Below, in pieces: positions 1-8,469 of a stretch of 41,239 nucleotides of DNA (position 1 is the first letter of the stretch; every line of letters begins with the position of its first letter). The notes below the pieces were generated by a model. That model made no database searches, was not told where the DNA came from, and saw nothing but the letters and a program-made list of their open reading frames with translations. Source of the DNA: Fibrobacterota bacterium (lineage in GTDB: Bacteria > Fibrobacterota > Fibrobacteria > UBA11236); the NCBI GenBank assembly GCA_023249635.1, contig JAHFCH010000006.1, forward strand, positions 1 to 41,239, written 5' to 3'. The position numbers were made by a program, and so were the translations under genes.

Positions 1-1622
1 TTGCCGCGGATGGTGATGTCTTCGGCTCCTTTCACCGAAATCGCGTGAGCGGCCCCGATAGTGCCGATGGTGTTCTTCTCGATGAGGATGCGCTTATGCA
101 GGCCCGGGATACCTGTGGTCGGGGCATCCACGGTGATGGCGATGGCAGCCGCCGCGTCGATGGTCCCATCCCCCCCGCCGTTGCGCACGAAGGTGTTCCC
201 GCGGATGATCACGTCGCGGGAACCTACGCCTTCTTTCCAGGGACCTTCGATGCCGAGCTCGATGGCCGTGCCGGTACTTCCGTAGAACCGGTTATTCTCA
301 ATCAAGGCGGTACGGGTCTTGCACAGGACCGAACGGGCGCGATGCGAGGCCACCCGGCAAGCGCGGAACACCAGGCGCGGCAGGGCGGATACGTTCGCAA
401 GATACCGGTTTGACATGTCCGTCGGAAGCGTGCCCGCGAATTCGAGGGTTACATGGTAATCGGCCGGATCGACCGCGACAATCCTCGTGACGCGGATGGT
501 CGCACCGGTTTCCTCCAGGGTCGCGGCGTTGATAACGGCCAGGCTGTCGCCCACCCTGGGAAAATCGGGCTTTTGCGAGTGCAAGTCGAAGCTCCCCGCC
601 ATGCCCAGCACGGCCGAGTTCGCGCCTGGACGCGATAGGACATTGTCGTAATAGACGTGCACGTTGGTGGCGTCGTCGCCTTGGCCCCCGAAATCGCAAT
701 CCTGGAATTCCAGGGCACCGTAACAAGCGGCGAAATGCGTGGCATCCGTGTTCGAGGAACAAAAGCGGGTACTGTCCTTGGGCACGATCCGCAGGCGGTT
801 GAGGTAGATGTTCTCGGAAAGGTGTCCGACGATGCCCATGCCGGGCTGCGCGTAAATGGACACGTCGTTCAAGGTGGTATTCTTGGCCCGGTACAGCAGT
901 ATCGCCGGCCGGAAATGGAATCCGTGCAAGCCCCATAGCGCGCGCCCGGCCTTGAAAAGCCCGCTGTTGGCCGTAAAGCGGAGCACCTGCGGCCCGATCA
1001 GCTTCCCTTTCCCCACCTCGGCGCCTCCCAGGTAACGGGCCTCGGCGTCGTCCCAGATCATCGTGCGCAAAAATCCGAAGCCGTCCGCCACGGGGAAGCG
1101 GTCGTAGAAACGTACGTCCAGGGTCCCATTGCCTACCGCGACAATGCGCCCGGCGCTGTTGGGGGGGCGCGCATAATCGATGGACAATCCGTTGATGACC
1201 AGATTTTCCGTTTCGGCCAGGGTCAAGGGTTCCATCCAACCGTCGCAGAGGAGCTCCGCTCCCTTCGCTTCGATGGTGAGATCTTTGATACCCGTAAGGT
1301 CCAGCCCGATCACGTACTTGTAATGGGGAGTGAAGATGGCGTTCTGGAGGTCGCTGAATTTCCCGCTCATCGCGGAATCCTGTAAGGCCACCGCCCTCGC
1401 GTCCGCCAGCAAGTACTGGCCGGCAGGGAAGACGAGAGTGGACGCTCCCGTCTTACGGCAATCAGCCACCGCCGCGCGCAACGCTTCGGCATCGTTCCGG
1501 CCGTCGTCGGGAATCGCGCCGTAGTCGCGAACGTTTATGGCAGCGGCTGTTCCCGCCTGCCAGGCGCATAGCGCGGCCATGATCGACATGGCCGCAAAGG
1601 GAAGCCCCTTCCCGAAAACCAA
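1..1622 (-). CDS. Secreted right-handed beta-helix protein, GH110-like (alpha-1,3-galactosidase type), 3' end missing
   Basis: The frame is open from about 1622 to the left window edge, so the C-terminus is missing. Starting at TTG 1622, one nucleotide after the stop of the preceding gene, gives a typical signal peptide: a Lys near the N-terminus, a hydrophobic core and an Ala-rich cleavage region before INVRDYGA. ATG 1589 is the alternative start but lacks the basic N-region. The mature protein opens with the DYGAIPDDGRNDAEAL pattern of pectate-lyase-like beta-helices. A central stretch containing NTDATHFAACYG and then GQGDDATNVH resembles the most conserved part of GH110 alpha-1,3-galactosidases. 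Repeated hydrophobic/Asn rungs such as LIENNRFYGS and VIIRGNTFV fit a parallel beta-helix. It probably acts outside the cytoplasm on a glycan. The beta-helix fold is secure; the GH110 assignment is from motif memory. Confidence 0.6.
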   Translation of the reverse strand, partial: MVFGKGLPFAAMSIMAALCAWQAGTAAAINVRDYGAIPDDGRNDAEALRAAVADCRKTGASTLVFPAGQYLLADARAVALQDSAMSGKFSDLQNAIFTPHYKYVIGLDLTGIKDLTIEAKGAELLCDGWMEPLTLAETENLVINGLSIDYARPPNSAGRIVAVGNGTLDVRFYDRFPVADGFGFLRTMIWDDAEARYLGGAEVGKGKLIGPQVLRFTANSGLFKAGRALWGLHGFHFRPAILLYRAKNTTLNDVSIYAQPGMGIVGHLSENIYLNRLRIVPKDSTRFCSSNTDATHFAACYGALEFQDCDFGGQGDDATNVHVYYDNVLSRPGANSAVLGMAGSFDLHSQKPDFPRVGDSLAVINAATLEETGATIRVTRIVAVDPADYHVTLEFAGTLPTDMSNRYLANVSALPRLVFRACRVASHRARSVLCKTRTALIENNRFYGSTGTAIELGIEGPWKEGVGSRDVIIRGNTFVRNGGGDGTIDAAAAIAITVDAPTTGIPGLHKRILIEKNTIGTIGAAHAISVKGAEDITIRG

Positions 1623-1623
1623 G

Positions 1624-3408
1624 CTAGAACACGATGGGCTGCGAAAGCACACGGCCCGCGCCTTCGGCCCGCAGCACGTGTAATCCGTTCAGGCCTTTGG
1701 CATCGAGGGTGGCGCTGCCCACCGAGGAAGCACCACCGCGCACCAGGCGGCCCTGGAAATCCAGCAATCGCACTTGCAAGGACGACGCGCCGGGCAGGGT
1801 AACCCGCAGGCTACCGGCCAGGCGCTCGACCTTGAGACCGGGCGGTTTGGCGGCCACTACCGGCTTGGAAGCGGTGGTGTTTTCGAAAGGCTGCGAGGGC
1901 GAGATGTTGTTCAGGGTATACCAGCTCTTGGCGTACCACAGGGCCTTGGCATCGGTGGACTTGATGTTGGCGTTCAGGTTGATGTACACCACCTGGCCGG
2001 TCTTGAGTCCGTCGATTTCCAGGAAGGCGCGCTTGCCGTCCGGCGAAAGGGTCACGGATTTGACGGCGCGCGTCTGCACTTCCTGCTTGGGGCCGCCGTA
2101 TTCGCCGGTGGGCTTGTACCACCATTGCTGCACCTGGTAGTTGGTCAGTGTCTTGGCGGCGGCTTCGGCCACGGGCATGCTGAACTCCAGCTCCATGCCC
2201 TTGGCGCGGGAGCGCAAGGCGATGACTTCGAATACCTTGACGCCGTTGGGGGTCAGCTTCTGCAGGCCGAAGGTGGTTTCGTTCCAGCCCTGGTTGCTAT
2301 GGCCGCCGTTACCGAGGCCGCCCACGTAGATTTCGCCGTTGGGTCCGGTGCGCACGCGATGCACGCCCACTTCCAGACCGCCGCTCATGCACCACACCGC
2401 GCCCTGGTATTCCTCGATGCCCGTGGCCGGATCCTTCACCTTTTCCATAAAGGCGCGGTAGATGCCGCCGCGGCCTACATCGCCGTAGATGAACTGGCCC
2501 GCGTAGGGACCCGCCTTCATAAGATAGGGTTCGGTGGGGCTCTCATTCGCTTCGGCATGGGGCGTCCAGATGGCGGGCGGGGTCACCTTGCCGTTGACCT
2601 TGGTCTGGATGGGACCCTTGGGATCGACCTGGTAGCCGTAGAAGCGATCCTGCACGATATGGTGGAACTGGCTGGAGGGGCGCCAGCCGCCCTGGTTGTC
2701 CGTCACGAAGACTTCGTCGTCCGGGCCCATGGCGATGCCGTCCGGGGCGCGCAGGCCTTCGGCCACTATGGAGTATTTGCCGCCGGTGATGGGAAAGCTG
2801 ATGACGCTGCTGCGATCCGGGCCCAGCTGCTTCACGGGCCAGCCGCTGTTTTGCACGCCCACGGCCAGGGCCATGTACAACTTGCCATCCTTATGCACCG
2901 GGCCGAAAGCGTATTCGAACCAGGCATGGTAGGAAGGGATTTTCCCGATTTCCACGCTGGACTCGTAAACACCGTCCCCGTTCGCGTCCACCAGCTTGAG
3001 CACGCGATCGATATCGCCGACGTACACGTCATTGCCCACCACGCATAGGCCCATGGCATCATGGAAGCCTTTGGCGACTTCCGTCACCGTGATCGCGTTG
3101 CGATCGGTTCCCTTCACATTGGTCAGGCGATACAACTTGCCTTCGCCCGTACGCGTTCCGGTGATGGGAATGTCCTGCCCGGTGGAATTGTCGTTGGCAT
3201 TGGGGCCCGTCGTCCCGCGCCAGGTCTCCACCAGCAAATCGCCGTTGGGGAGAAACTCCATGCCGGTCACCTGGGGCTTGAAGCTATCGGGCCGGATGGT
3301 CATGACGGTATAACCGGGATGCAGCCCCAGATCGGGTCCGTGGTTGGCGGAAACCGGAGCGCAAACCGCCGCTGCGCCGATGGCTATGAACGCTATCCTC
3401 TTTCTCAT
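1624..3408 (-). CDS. Secreted beta-propeller protein of the glucose/sorbosone dehydrogenase type with C-terminal sorting-like domain
   Basis: ATG 3408 is chosen because GGGGGAA lies just upstream and it opens a signal peptide (MRKRIAFIAIGAAAV, then a cleavage region before NHGPD). A longer frame reaches 3468 but adds no secretion signal. Residues about 30-410 carry propeller-like blades such as GMEFLPNGDLLVETWRG, GLRAPDGIAMGPDDEVFVTD and GPNGEIYVGGLGNGGH, as in PQQ-dependent sugar dehydrogenase-type or related non-enzymatic propellers. Residues about 415-510 look like an Ig-like domain. The last 70 residues (QVRLLDFQGRLVRGG, then LNGLHVLRAEG) resemble the C-terminal sorting/anchoring domains of secreted FCB-group proteins. 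The stop lies one nucleotide before the possible TTG start of the GH110-like gene, so the two are likely co-transcribed and secreted together. Substrate unknown. Confidence 0.75.
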   Translation of the reverse strand: MRKRIAFIAIGAAAVCAPVSANHGPDLGLHPGYTVMTIRPDSFKPQVTGMEFLPNGDLLVETWRGTTGPNANDNSTGQDIPITGTRTGEGKLYRLTNVKGTDRNAITVTEVAKGFHDAMGLCVVGNDVYVGDIDRVLKLVDANGDGVYESSVEIGKIPSYHAWFEYAFGPVHKDGKLYMALAVGVQNSGWPVKQLGPDRSSVISFPITGGKYSIVAEGLRAPDGIAMGPDDEVFVTDNQGGWRPSSQFHHIVQDRFYGYQVDPKGPIQTKVNGKVTPPAIWTPHAEANESPTEPYLMKAGPYAGQFIYGDVGRGGIYRAFMEKVKDPATGIEEYQGAVWCMSGGLEVGVHRVRTGPNGEIYVGGLGNGGHSNQGWNETTFGLQKLTPNGVKVFEVIALRSRAKGMELEFSMPVAEAAAKTLTNYQVQQWWYKPTGEYGGPKQEVQTRAVKSVTLSPDGKRAFLEIDGLKTGQVVYINLNANIKSTDAKALWYAKSWYTLNNISPSQPFENTTASKPVVAAKPPGLKVERLAGSLRVTLPGASSLQVRLLDFQGRLVRGGASSVGSATLDAKGLNGLHVLRAEGAGRVLSQPIVF

Positions 3409-3639
3409 GTCATTCCCCCATGGCCGGATTATCCTGCGACCGCACCTAAAGATAACCCGCTCTCCCATTTTTCGTTTAGTATTTCATCAACTTTATTTGC
3501 ACTTTTTTTGCGGCCATATCCCCCATTTAAACCAATTTAATGGGTCAATTGAGCATATATCTCGGAAATTGAGGTTTAGTAATCCTATCGAACTATTCCG
3601 AATAAATGGGCCCGGAAACGCAATTTCTAGATTGAAGGC
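3409..3639. promoter_or_regulatory. AT-rich divergent intergenic region
   Basis: This 231-nt spacer separates the minus-strand propeller gene from plus-strand moaD. From about 3465 to 3640 it is markedly richer in A and T than its surroundings, with T-runs near 3506-3512. It must hold the promoters for both directions, but I cannot single out a convincing -35/-10 pair. I see no gene, and no molybdenum-cofactor riboswitch could be recognised by eye. Confidence 0.45.
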
Positions 3640-3894
3640 ATGACGCAAAGCTTCCAAGTCCGCTATTATGCGCAGTTACGGGAAGCCTTACAGGTCTCCA
3701 CCGAGGAACTCAGCCTGGATCTGCCTACCAGCGAGCGGGCCATCCTGGATCGCCTGGCCGAGATGCATCCCAAGCAGCGCGAGCTGTTCTTCGCCAGCCG
3801 CGTGGCGGTCGAGGAAGCCTACGTAGATGCCGACGCGCTCTTGAGCAAATTGGCGGACGGCATCGACATCATTTCCCCTATCAGTGGCGGCTGA
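3640..3894 (+). CDS. moaD: MoaD, molybdopterin synthase sulfur-carrier subunit
   Basis: An 84-residue ubiquitin-like protein with the family's usual length. The N-terminus QVRYYAQLREAL is the typical MoaD opening. The C-terminus DIISPISGG ends in the Gly-Gly that is adenylated by MoeB and converted to a thiocarboxylate, which donates sulfur to precursor Z in molybdenum cofactor synthesis. It is followed with no gap by moaE (stop 3892-3894, next ATG 3895), so the two subunits are translationally coupled. Upstream is only a weak AAGG close to the ATG. Confidence 0.93.
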   Translation: MTQSFQVRYYAQLREALQVSTEELSLDLPTSERAILDRLAEMHPKQRELFFASRVAVEEAYVDADALLSKLADGIDIISPISGG

Positions 3895-4419
3895 ATGATC
3901 ACTCCCCTGATTCCCTCCGCCGCGACCGCATGGCTTACCAACGCCCCCCTGGATATCCGGGCATTGCGCAACGAAGTCGCCGATCCGGCAGCCGGCGCCA
4001 TCCTGGTATTCGAGGGCACGGTGCGCGATCATTCCCCTGGCCATACCGCCGTGATTGCCTTGGAGTACGAAGCCCAAGCGAGCATGGCCCAGCGGGTGCT
4101 TGAAGCCGCCCTGGAATATGCGCTGGAGGTATTCCCGATTTGCAAGGCCGCGGTACGACATCGCCTGGGCCGGGTGGAGTTGGGCGAAGCCACCATTGCC
4201 ATCGCCGTCAGCGCCGCCCATCGCAACGAAGCCTACCAGGCCTCGCGGTACATCATCGACCGCATCAAGCATGACGCCCCGATTTGGAAGCGCGAGATTT
4301 GCCAGGACGGCACGACGGGCTGGAGCCTGGGTTGCCGGGCCCATACCTCCGGCGCGCCCGCGGGGCCGGAAGTGAAAAAGCCGAAAACGGAAAGCGGCCG
4401 CATGGGCACCGGATTCTGA
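3895..4419 (+). CDS. moaE: MoaE, molybdopterin synthase catalytic subunit
   Basis: MoaE forms the heterotetramer with MoaD and inserts two sulfurs into cyclic pyranopterin monophosphate to give molybdopterin. Diagnostic stretches are GAILVFEGTVRDHSPG, VIALEYEAQASMA and HRNEAYQASRYIIDRIK followed by DAPIWKRE, which contains the Lys pair of the active site. At 174 residues it is slightly longer than usual because of a polar tail after GWSLGCRAH. ATG 3895 directly abuts the moaD stop. mqnC starts 4 nt after the moaE stop. Confidence 0.93.
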   Translation: MITPLIPSAATAWLTNAPLDIRALRNEVADPAAGAILVFEGTVRDHSPGHTAVIALEYEAQASMAQRVLEAALEYALEVFPICKAAVRHRLGRVELGEATIAIAVSAAHRNEAYQASRYIIDRIKHDAPIWKREICQDGTTGWSLGCRAHTSGAPAGPEVKKPKTESGRMGTGF

Positions 4420-4423
4420 AAGC

Positions 4424-5527
4424 ATGGGTAGCCTCGCCCCTGTCCCCGCCATTCACGCCATTTTGGAAAAAGCCCTGGCCGGCGCGCGCCTTTCGCCCGC
4501 CGACGCGCTGGCCCTGATCACTTCGCAAGATTGGACCTCCATCGTAGCCGCAGGCCACCAGCGCCGCCTGGCCATGCACGATCCGGGCGCCGTCAGCTAT
4601 ACCGCCTACCGCGTCATCAACTACACCAATTTCTGCGACGTGGACTGCTCCTTTTGCTCCTTCAAGGACGAGATCGAAAGCGATCGCGGCTACACCCTCG
4701 ATCTGGATCAGATCGCGGCCAAGACCGAAGAGGCCTTGGCCCTGGGCGTGGATCATATCTTCCTGCAGGGCGGCGTCAATCCCAAGCTGCCGCTCTCCTA
4801 CTACGTCGATGCCCTGCGTATGCTTTCGGGGAAATACGGCGTGCACGTACGCGGTTTCTCGCCCATCGAATTGCTGCGCCTGGCCCGCAAGGAAAACCTG
4901 CCCTTGCCGGAATTGCTTGCCATTCTGAAAGAAGCGGGCCTGGCTTCGGTTCCCGGAGCCGGCGCGGAGATCCTCACCGATCGGATGCGGCAAATCCTCT
5001 CCCCGAAAAAGCTGAGCGGCGCGGATTGGTGCCACGTAATGGGCGAATGCCACAAGCTGGGGCTGCCCGGCTCCAGCAATATCGTCTTCGGCTCGGTGGA
5101 AACCCCCGAGGACGTGATCGAGCATCTGGGGCTGATCCGCGACCAGCAGGATCGCACCGGCGGCTTCCTGGCCTTCATCCCTTGGGTGTTCCAGCCACAG
5201 ACCAAGAAGTTCACGGTACGCCACGTGGTGGGTTGGGAATACCTGCGCCTCATCGCGGTGTCGCGCCTGTTCCTCGACAATATCCCAAACATCGAAGTAA
5301 GCGTGCTGGGGATGGGCAAGGACCTGGGAGAATTGGCCCTGTACGCGGGCGCCAACGACATCAACAGCATCGTCATCGAGGAGAACGTCTTGCGCTCGTC
5401 GGGACTCAAGACCCTGGGGGCCGCCAAGAAATTCATCCGCGAGGCGGGCTTCATTCCCAGGCGGCGGACCTTGGGATACGAATTCGGCAAGTACGCGGAA
5501 GCGGAAACCGAGTCCGCCCTCCCGTAA
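4424..5527 (+). CDS. mqnC: MqnC-like radical SAM cyclic dehypoxanthinyl futalosine synthase
   Basis: A 367-residue radical SAM enzyme. The Cys triad C71, C75 and C78 in NFCDVDCSFCSF binds the 4Fe-4S cluster. INYTN just before it, FLQGGVNPKLPL, SIPGAGAEILTDR-like text (here SVPGAGAEILTDRMRQI), SPKKLS and TGGFLAFIPWVFQPQ match MqnC rather than MqnE. The C-terminal LALYAGANDINS followed by VIEENV is also MqnC-like. MqnC closes the spiro ring of dehypoxanthinyl futalosine in the futalosine menaquinone pathway. It sits 4 nt after moaE, so it is probably co-transcribed with moaDE, although the pathways are unrelated. No other mqn gene is in the window. A paralogous FO-synthase-type activity is the main alternative. 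Confidence 0.85.
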   Translation: MGSLAPVPAIHAILEKALAGARLSPADALALITSQDWTSIVAAGHQRRLAMHDPGAVSYTAYRVINYTNFCDVDCSFCSFKDEIESDRGYTLDLDQIAAKTEEALALGVDHIFLQGGVNPKLPLSYYVDALRMLSGKYGVHVRGFSPIELLRLARKENLPLPELLAILKEAGLASVPGAGAEILTDRMRQILSPKKLSGADWCHVMGECHKLGLPGSSNIVFGSVETPEDVIEHLGLIRDQQDRTGGFLAFIPWVFQPQTKKFTVRHVVGWEYLRLIAVSRLFLDNIPNIEVSVLGMGKDLGELALYAGANDINSIVIEENVLRSSGLKTLGAAKKFIREAGFIPRRRTLGYEFGKYAEAETESALP

Positions 5528-5551
5528 CTCCAGAATTACCCCCGCGCTATC

Positions 5552-6088
5552 CTATTCCGCCAGGCGATGGCGCAGATCCTCGGCGAGCTTGCGCACGCCC
5601 TTATCGTATCCGGTAATGAAACGGGCCCGGAAGCGGGCCAACGGGCCCGTGATTTCGCCCCTCTCCGTGATCGAGATGCGCGTCTTCCCCTGGGGATCGG
5701 GGATGATCAAGAAGATGCGTTCGCCTTTGCCGGCGGCCACCCCTCCGGGCACGCCGCGATTGCCCGCGGGACCTTCGGATTCGAAGCGATCGATGAACTT
5801 CTCCGCCACCCGGCCTTCGCCGGCATCATGGCGCATGACGCCTCCGCGCGCGTCGGTTTCCCGCCAGACCGGATCGACGGGATTGCCCAGGCGTTCCACG
5901 ATAGCGACGTCGGATCGCCAACCGGGATATTCATCCACCGTGGAGAGGACCTGCCATACGGCTTCCGGGGTGGCTTCGACGCGTAGGGGAGCCGAGGTTT
6001 CATAACGGGGCGGGATCAGCCAGCCCGATAGCCCCACGAACGCGGCCAAGCCGGCGGCGGCGACGAAGCACCAGATCAGGATCTTCAT
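5552..6088 (-). CDS. SRPBCC (START/polyketide-cyclase-like) domain protein with N-terminal membrane anchor
   Basis: A 178-residue protein opening with one hydrophobic segment (about residues 2-24, ILIWCFVAAAGLAAFVG), which is either a signal anchor or an uncleaved signal peptide. The rest looks like the hydrophobic-pocket SRPBCC fold: an N-terminal strand with RVEATPEAVWQVLSTVDEYP followed by a tryptophan, then alternating strands and a C-terminal helix (GYDKGVRKLAEDLRHRL). The pattern 'PEAVW..L...EYP.W' is typical of polyketide cyclase/dehydrase-type lipid-binding proteins. Ligand and function are unknown. It converges on mqnC with only 24 nt between the stops, and I see no terminator there. 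Confidence 0.75.
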   Translation of the reverse strand: MKILIWCFVAAAGLAAFVGLSGWLIPPRYETSAPLRVEATPEAVWQVLSTVDEYPGWRSDVAIVERLGNPVDPVWRETDARGGVMRHDAGEGRVAEKFIDRFESEGPAGNRGVPGGVAAGKGERIFLIIPDPQGKTRISITERGEITGPLARFRARFITGYDKGVRKLAEDLRHRLAE

Positions 6089-6148
6089 GGAACGATTGTC
6101 CCATTCCCGTGGCGCGGGGTCTACGATCAGCGATTTACGAACTGCAAG

Positions 6149-7447
6149 TTACGGCATGAGCGCCTGGTAGGCCCGCCAATGGTGGATGGCAGCGCCGAAG
6201 TAGGATGGATGTTTGCGGAATTCCGGCTCGTCGGCCGCCAGGGCCGCTTCCAGGGCAGCCTCGCCTTCTTCGGAGAAGCTGACCGAGGGCGGATCCAGGT
6301 TGGCCATGGTTTCCACGCCGACCGCCACCTGCTTGCCGGTCGCATCCGCATAGGCCAGCTCGTTGGCGGCACCATCCAATATACCTTTGGCCTTGTCGGT
6401 GTAGTCCATCAGGGTCATCCGATCCGAAGCGTCGGCGATCCACTCGCTTAAAGGGCGGGTTTTGCCCGCGCGCAATACCTGGCGATCGTCGAGCCAGCGC
6501 GGCACGCAGGCCGTCAGCCCCACGCCCGTACCCCGCAATTCGGCCGCCGCCTTTACGTACATGTCCACCCATTGCGTCCCGATGCCGGCGGTATCCGCCA
6601 TGCTATAGGGCTCCACGTCGAATTGGATGGCCGCGGGCACGGCCGCAAGCATCTTGTCTTGCGCTGCCGCCAAGGCCTTGGTCTGCTTGATGAGGTTCAG
6701 GACGGTTCCATGCTGGGCGGTCGTGGCCCATCCGGGTTCGCCGAAAAGCAATTCCACCGCATATCCCCGCGCCTCGGCGGTATCCAGGAAGGCCGCCAGC
6801 GCCGCATCCTTGCTACCCAGTACCCCGCCGGCATTCACGTAATAGGTGCCGATGCCTTTGGATTTTCCGAAGGCGAAGAGGGAATCGCGCAACGCGGCGT
6901 TGGTGAGGACGCCCTCTTCCCACACCCAGAGATGGCGGCGGTAATCACGCTGCAGGGACGCGTCGGCACGGATTTGGCCTTCAGTGAGAGGAATCTTAAG
7001 CATCGTGTAGCCGCGGGCTACGATGACGATTTCGGCCGCGGCTACCGCCGATTTTGCGGCAGCGTTGGGCGGGAATGCCGCCAGGGGTTCACCGGATAGC
7101 GCTCGTCCATCCCCGCGGAAACGGCCCGATCCGGCATCCGCAAAGGTAACTGTTGGGTTACGTCGATCCGTTGTTACCGGCGCGCGGAAGCTTGCGCTCC
7201 GGGGATTCGCGCCCCGGGATACCAGGCCCGTGGTCATGGGCAACGAATAATGCCCCGCGCTATCGGTCATGACGCGCTGCCCCACCGCCGCCACGGTCAC
7301 CCGCGCCCCGGCGACGGGATGTCCGTCCCAGGTTACGGTCCCGGTCAAAGTAGCCGCAGCGGGCAGGCCCGCGAGGCATGCGCCGAGGGCCAGCACGATT
7401 CGATAAGAGAGGGTTGGCCTAGGGCCGGGACGCCGGTTCCGCATCAT
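6149..7447 (-). CDS. Secreted protein: carboxypeptidase-regulatory-like domain plus possible TIM-barrel domain, function unknown
   Basis: Starts possible at 7462, 7447 or 7444; I take 7447 because it leaves the basic N-region RNRR at the front of a signal peptide (hydrophobic part SYRIVLALGACLAGLPAAA). Residues about 35-70 (TLTGTVTWDGHPVAGARVTV, DSAGHYSLPM) are a CarboxypepD_reg-like beta-sandwich. After a linker, residues about 170-432 look alpha/beta: GIGTYYVNAGGVL, GYAVELLFGEPGWA, AIQFDVEPYS, VGLTACVPRWL, MTLMDYTDKAKG and VAVGVETM. The order 'strand ending in D-E, then a D-Y strand' suggests a TIM-barrel glycosidase-like or sugar-binding fold with acidic residues in FDVEP. I do not recognise a named family. 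Confidence 0.65.
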   Translation of the reverse strand: MMRNRRPGPRPTLSYRIVLALGACLAGLPAAATLTGTVTWDGHPVAGARVTVAAVGQRVMTDSAGHYSLPMTTGLVSRGANPRSASFRAPVTTDRRNPTVTFADAGSGRFRGDGRALSGEPLAAFPPNAAAKSAVAAAEIVIVARGYTMLKIPLTEGQIRADASLQRDYRRHLWVWEEGVLTNAALRDSLFAFGKSKGIGTYYVNAGGVLGSKDAALAAFLDTAEARGYAVELLFGEPGWATTAQHGTVLNLIKQTKALAAAQDKMLAAVPAAIQFDVEPYSMADTAGIGTQWVDMYVKAAAELRGTGVGLTACVPRWLDDRQVLRAGKTRPLSEWIADASDRMTLMDYTDKAKGILDGAANELAYADATGKQVAVGVETMANLDPPSVSFSEEGEAALEAALAADEPEFRKHPSYFGAAIHHWRAYQALMP

Positions 7448-7502
7448 TCCCGAGTATAGCATCGGACCGGGAATCCCGCATGGGGAGCGATGCGTATCCC
7501 GC

Positions 7503-8348
7503 TTACAAAGCGGAAACGTGCTGCTTATACCTGTCCGTATAAGCCGATGTCGCGCCCAGATCGGCGAGTTGTTTGAGCTTCGGATCGTCGTTCACGATGG
7601 CAGTCACCGCCTTCACGCGGTTGCTGTTGCCCGGATGGTCGGAAAGCCATTCGGGTACCCCCATGCTTTGTGCCCGTTCGAAATAAGTCGCGATGCCCAT
7701 GGGATTCCGGTTGGTCCGCCCCAGCGCCAAGGTCCCGCCCTTGTCCGCCTCGCTCTCATCGCTGCGCGAAAACTTCAGGCCCGCGAGTTGGAAGGCCACT
7801 CCCGCCGCCATCTGCGATACCTGTCCCGCATTGGTGGCGCCCAACACGCCTTCCAAGGCAAGCCCCAACGCCGTGCTCTTGGCCAATTGCCTCCGATAAT
7901 GATGGTGCGTCACATGCGTGATCTCATGCCCCAGAACGCCGATCAATTCCGATTCGTTCTGCATCTTCTTGAGGATACCGGTGTAGATATACACGTAGCC
8001 CCCCGGCACCGCGAAGGCGTTCTCCACGTCCTTGTCGATCAAGGTATAGGTGAAGTCGTACCCGGGCTTCTCGCTGGCGGGCAAGCTGGCGACAATCTCC
8101 TTGGCCAGCCCGATGATGTAATTCTGCAACTCGGCCTGCGCCGCGTTCTTGGGCACGTACAGCGGCATCTCCCGCATCGCCGTATCGTTCGTCGTCAGCG
8201 TCTTGTTGAACTCGGCCCCGAGCTTGGCCTCTTCCTGATCGGAAACCAGCACCTCCCCGACCCCGCCGAAGAAACCGGCGCAGGAGACGAGGAGAGGAAG
8301 AGCGACGGCAACGGGGAGCAAATGGCGGCGGAGATTTGAAATCGGCAT
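7503..8348 (-). CDS. M48-family zinc metalloprotease, outer-membrane lipoprotein (BepA/LoiP-like), copy 1
   Basis: A 281-residue protein with a lipoprotein signal peptide (lipobox LVSC, Cys23). HEITH at 141-145 and ESEAD at 198-202 supply the zinc ligands of M48 peptidases. The preceding NAFAVPGGYVYIYTGIL is the conserved strand of the family. Relatives such as BepA and LoiP work in periplasmic quality control of outer-membrane proteins. ATG 8348 has AAGGGA about 6 nt upstream. A paralogue with the same plan lies at 10416-11270. The two share the sequence around HEI(T/A)HVT.HHYR and the C-terminal GR/T-NP-GIA pattern. No TPR domain follows, so it is the short form. Confidence 0.9.
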   Translation of the reverse strand: MPISNLRRHLLPVAVALPLLVSCAGFFGGVGEVLVSDQEEAKLGAEFNKTLTTNDTAMREMPLYVPKNAAQAELQNYIIGLAKEIVASLPASEKPGYDFTYTLIDKDVENAFAVPGGYVYIYTGILKKMQNESELIGVLGHEITHVTHHHYRRQLAKSTALGLALEGVLGATNAGQVSQMAAGVAFQLAGLKFSRSDESEADKGGTLALGRTNRNPMGIATYFERAQSMGVPEWLSDHPGNSNRVKAVTAIVNDDPKLKQLADLGATSAYTDRYKQHVSAL

Positions 8349-8469
8349 GGAAAGTCCCTTTCAACGGGATGTGGGTCGGAACCGGTTGCAGGGAAATTAA
8401 ACTCCGGAAGGCGGGGGATCAATCTGAAAGGGCGGTAGAACCGTAGGTATTTTCCTTCCAAACCCCACT

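Noticed and set aside
298-1239. Minus-strand 313-codon frame as the gene at the left end
   Set aside because: It is Arg/Pro/His-rich and motif-free, whereas another minus-strand frame through the same region gives a signal peptide and a beta-helix protein with GH110-like motifs.
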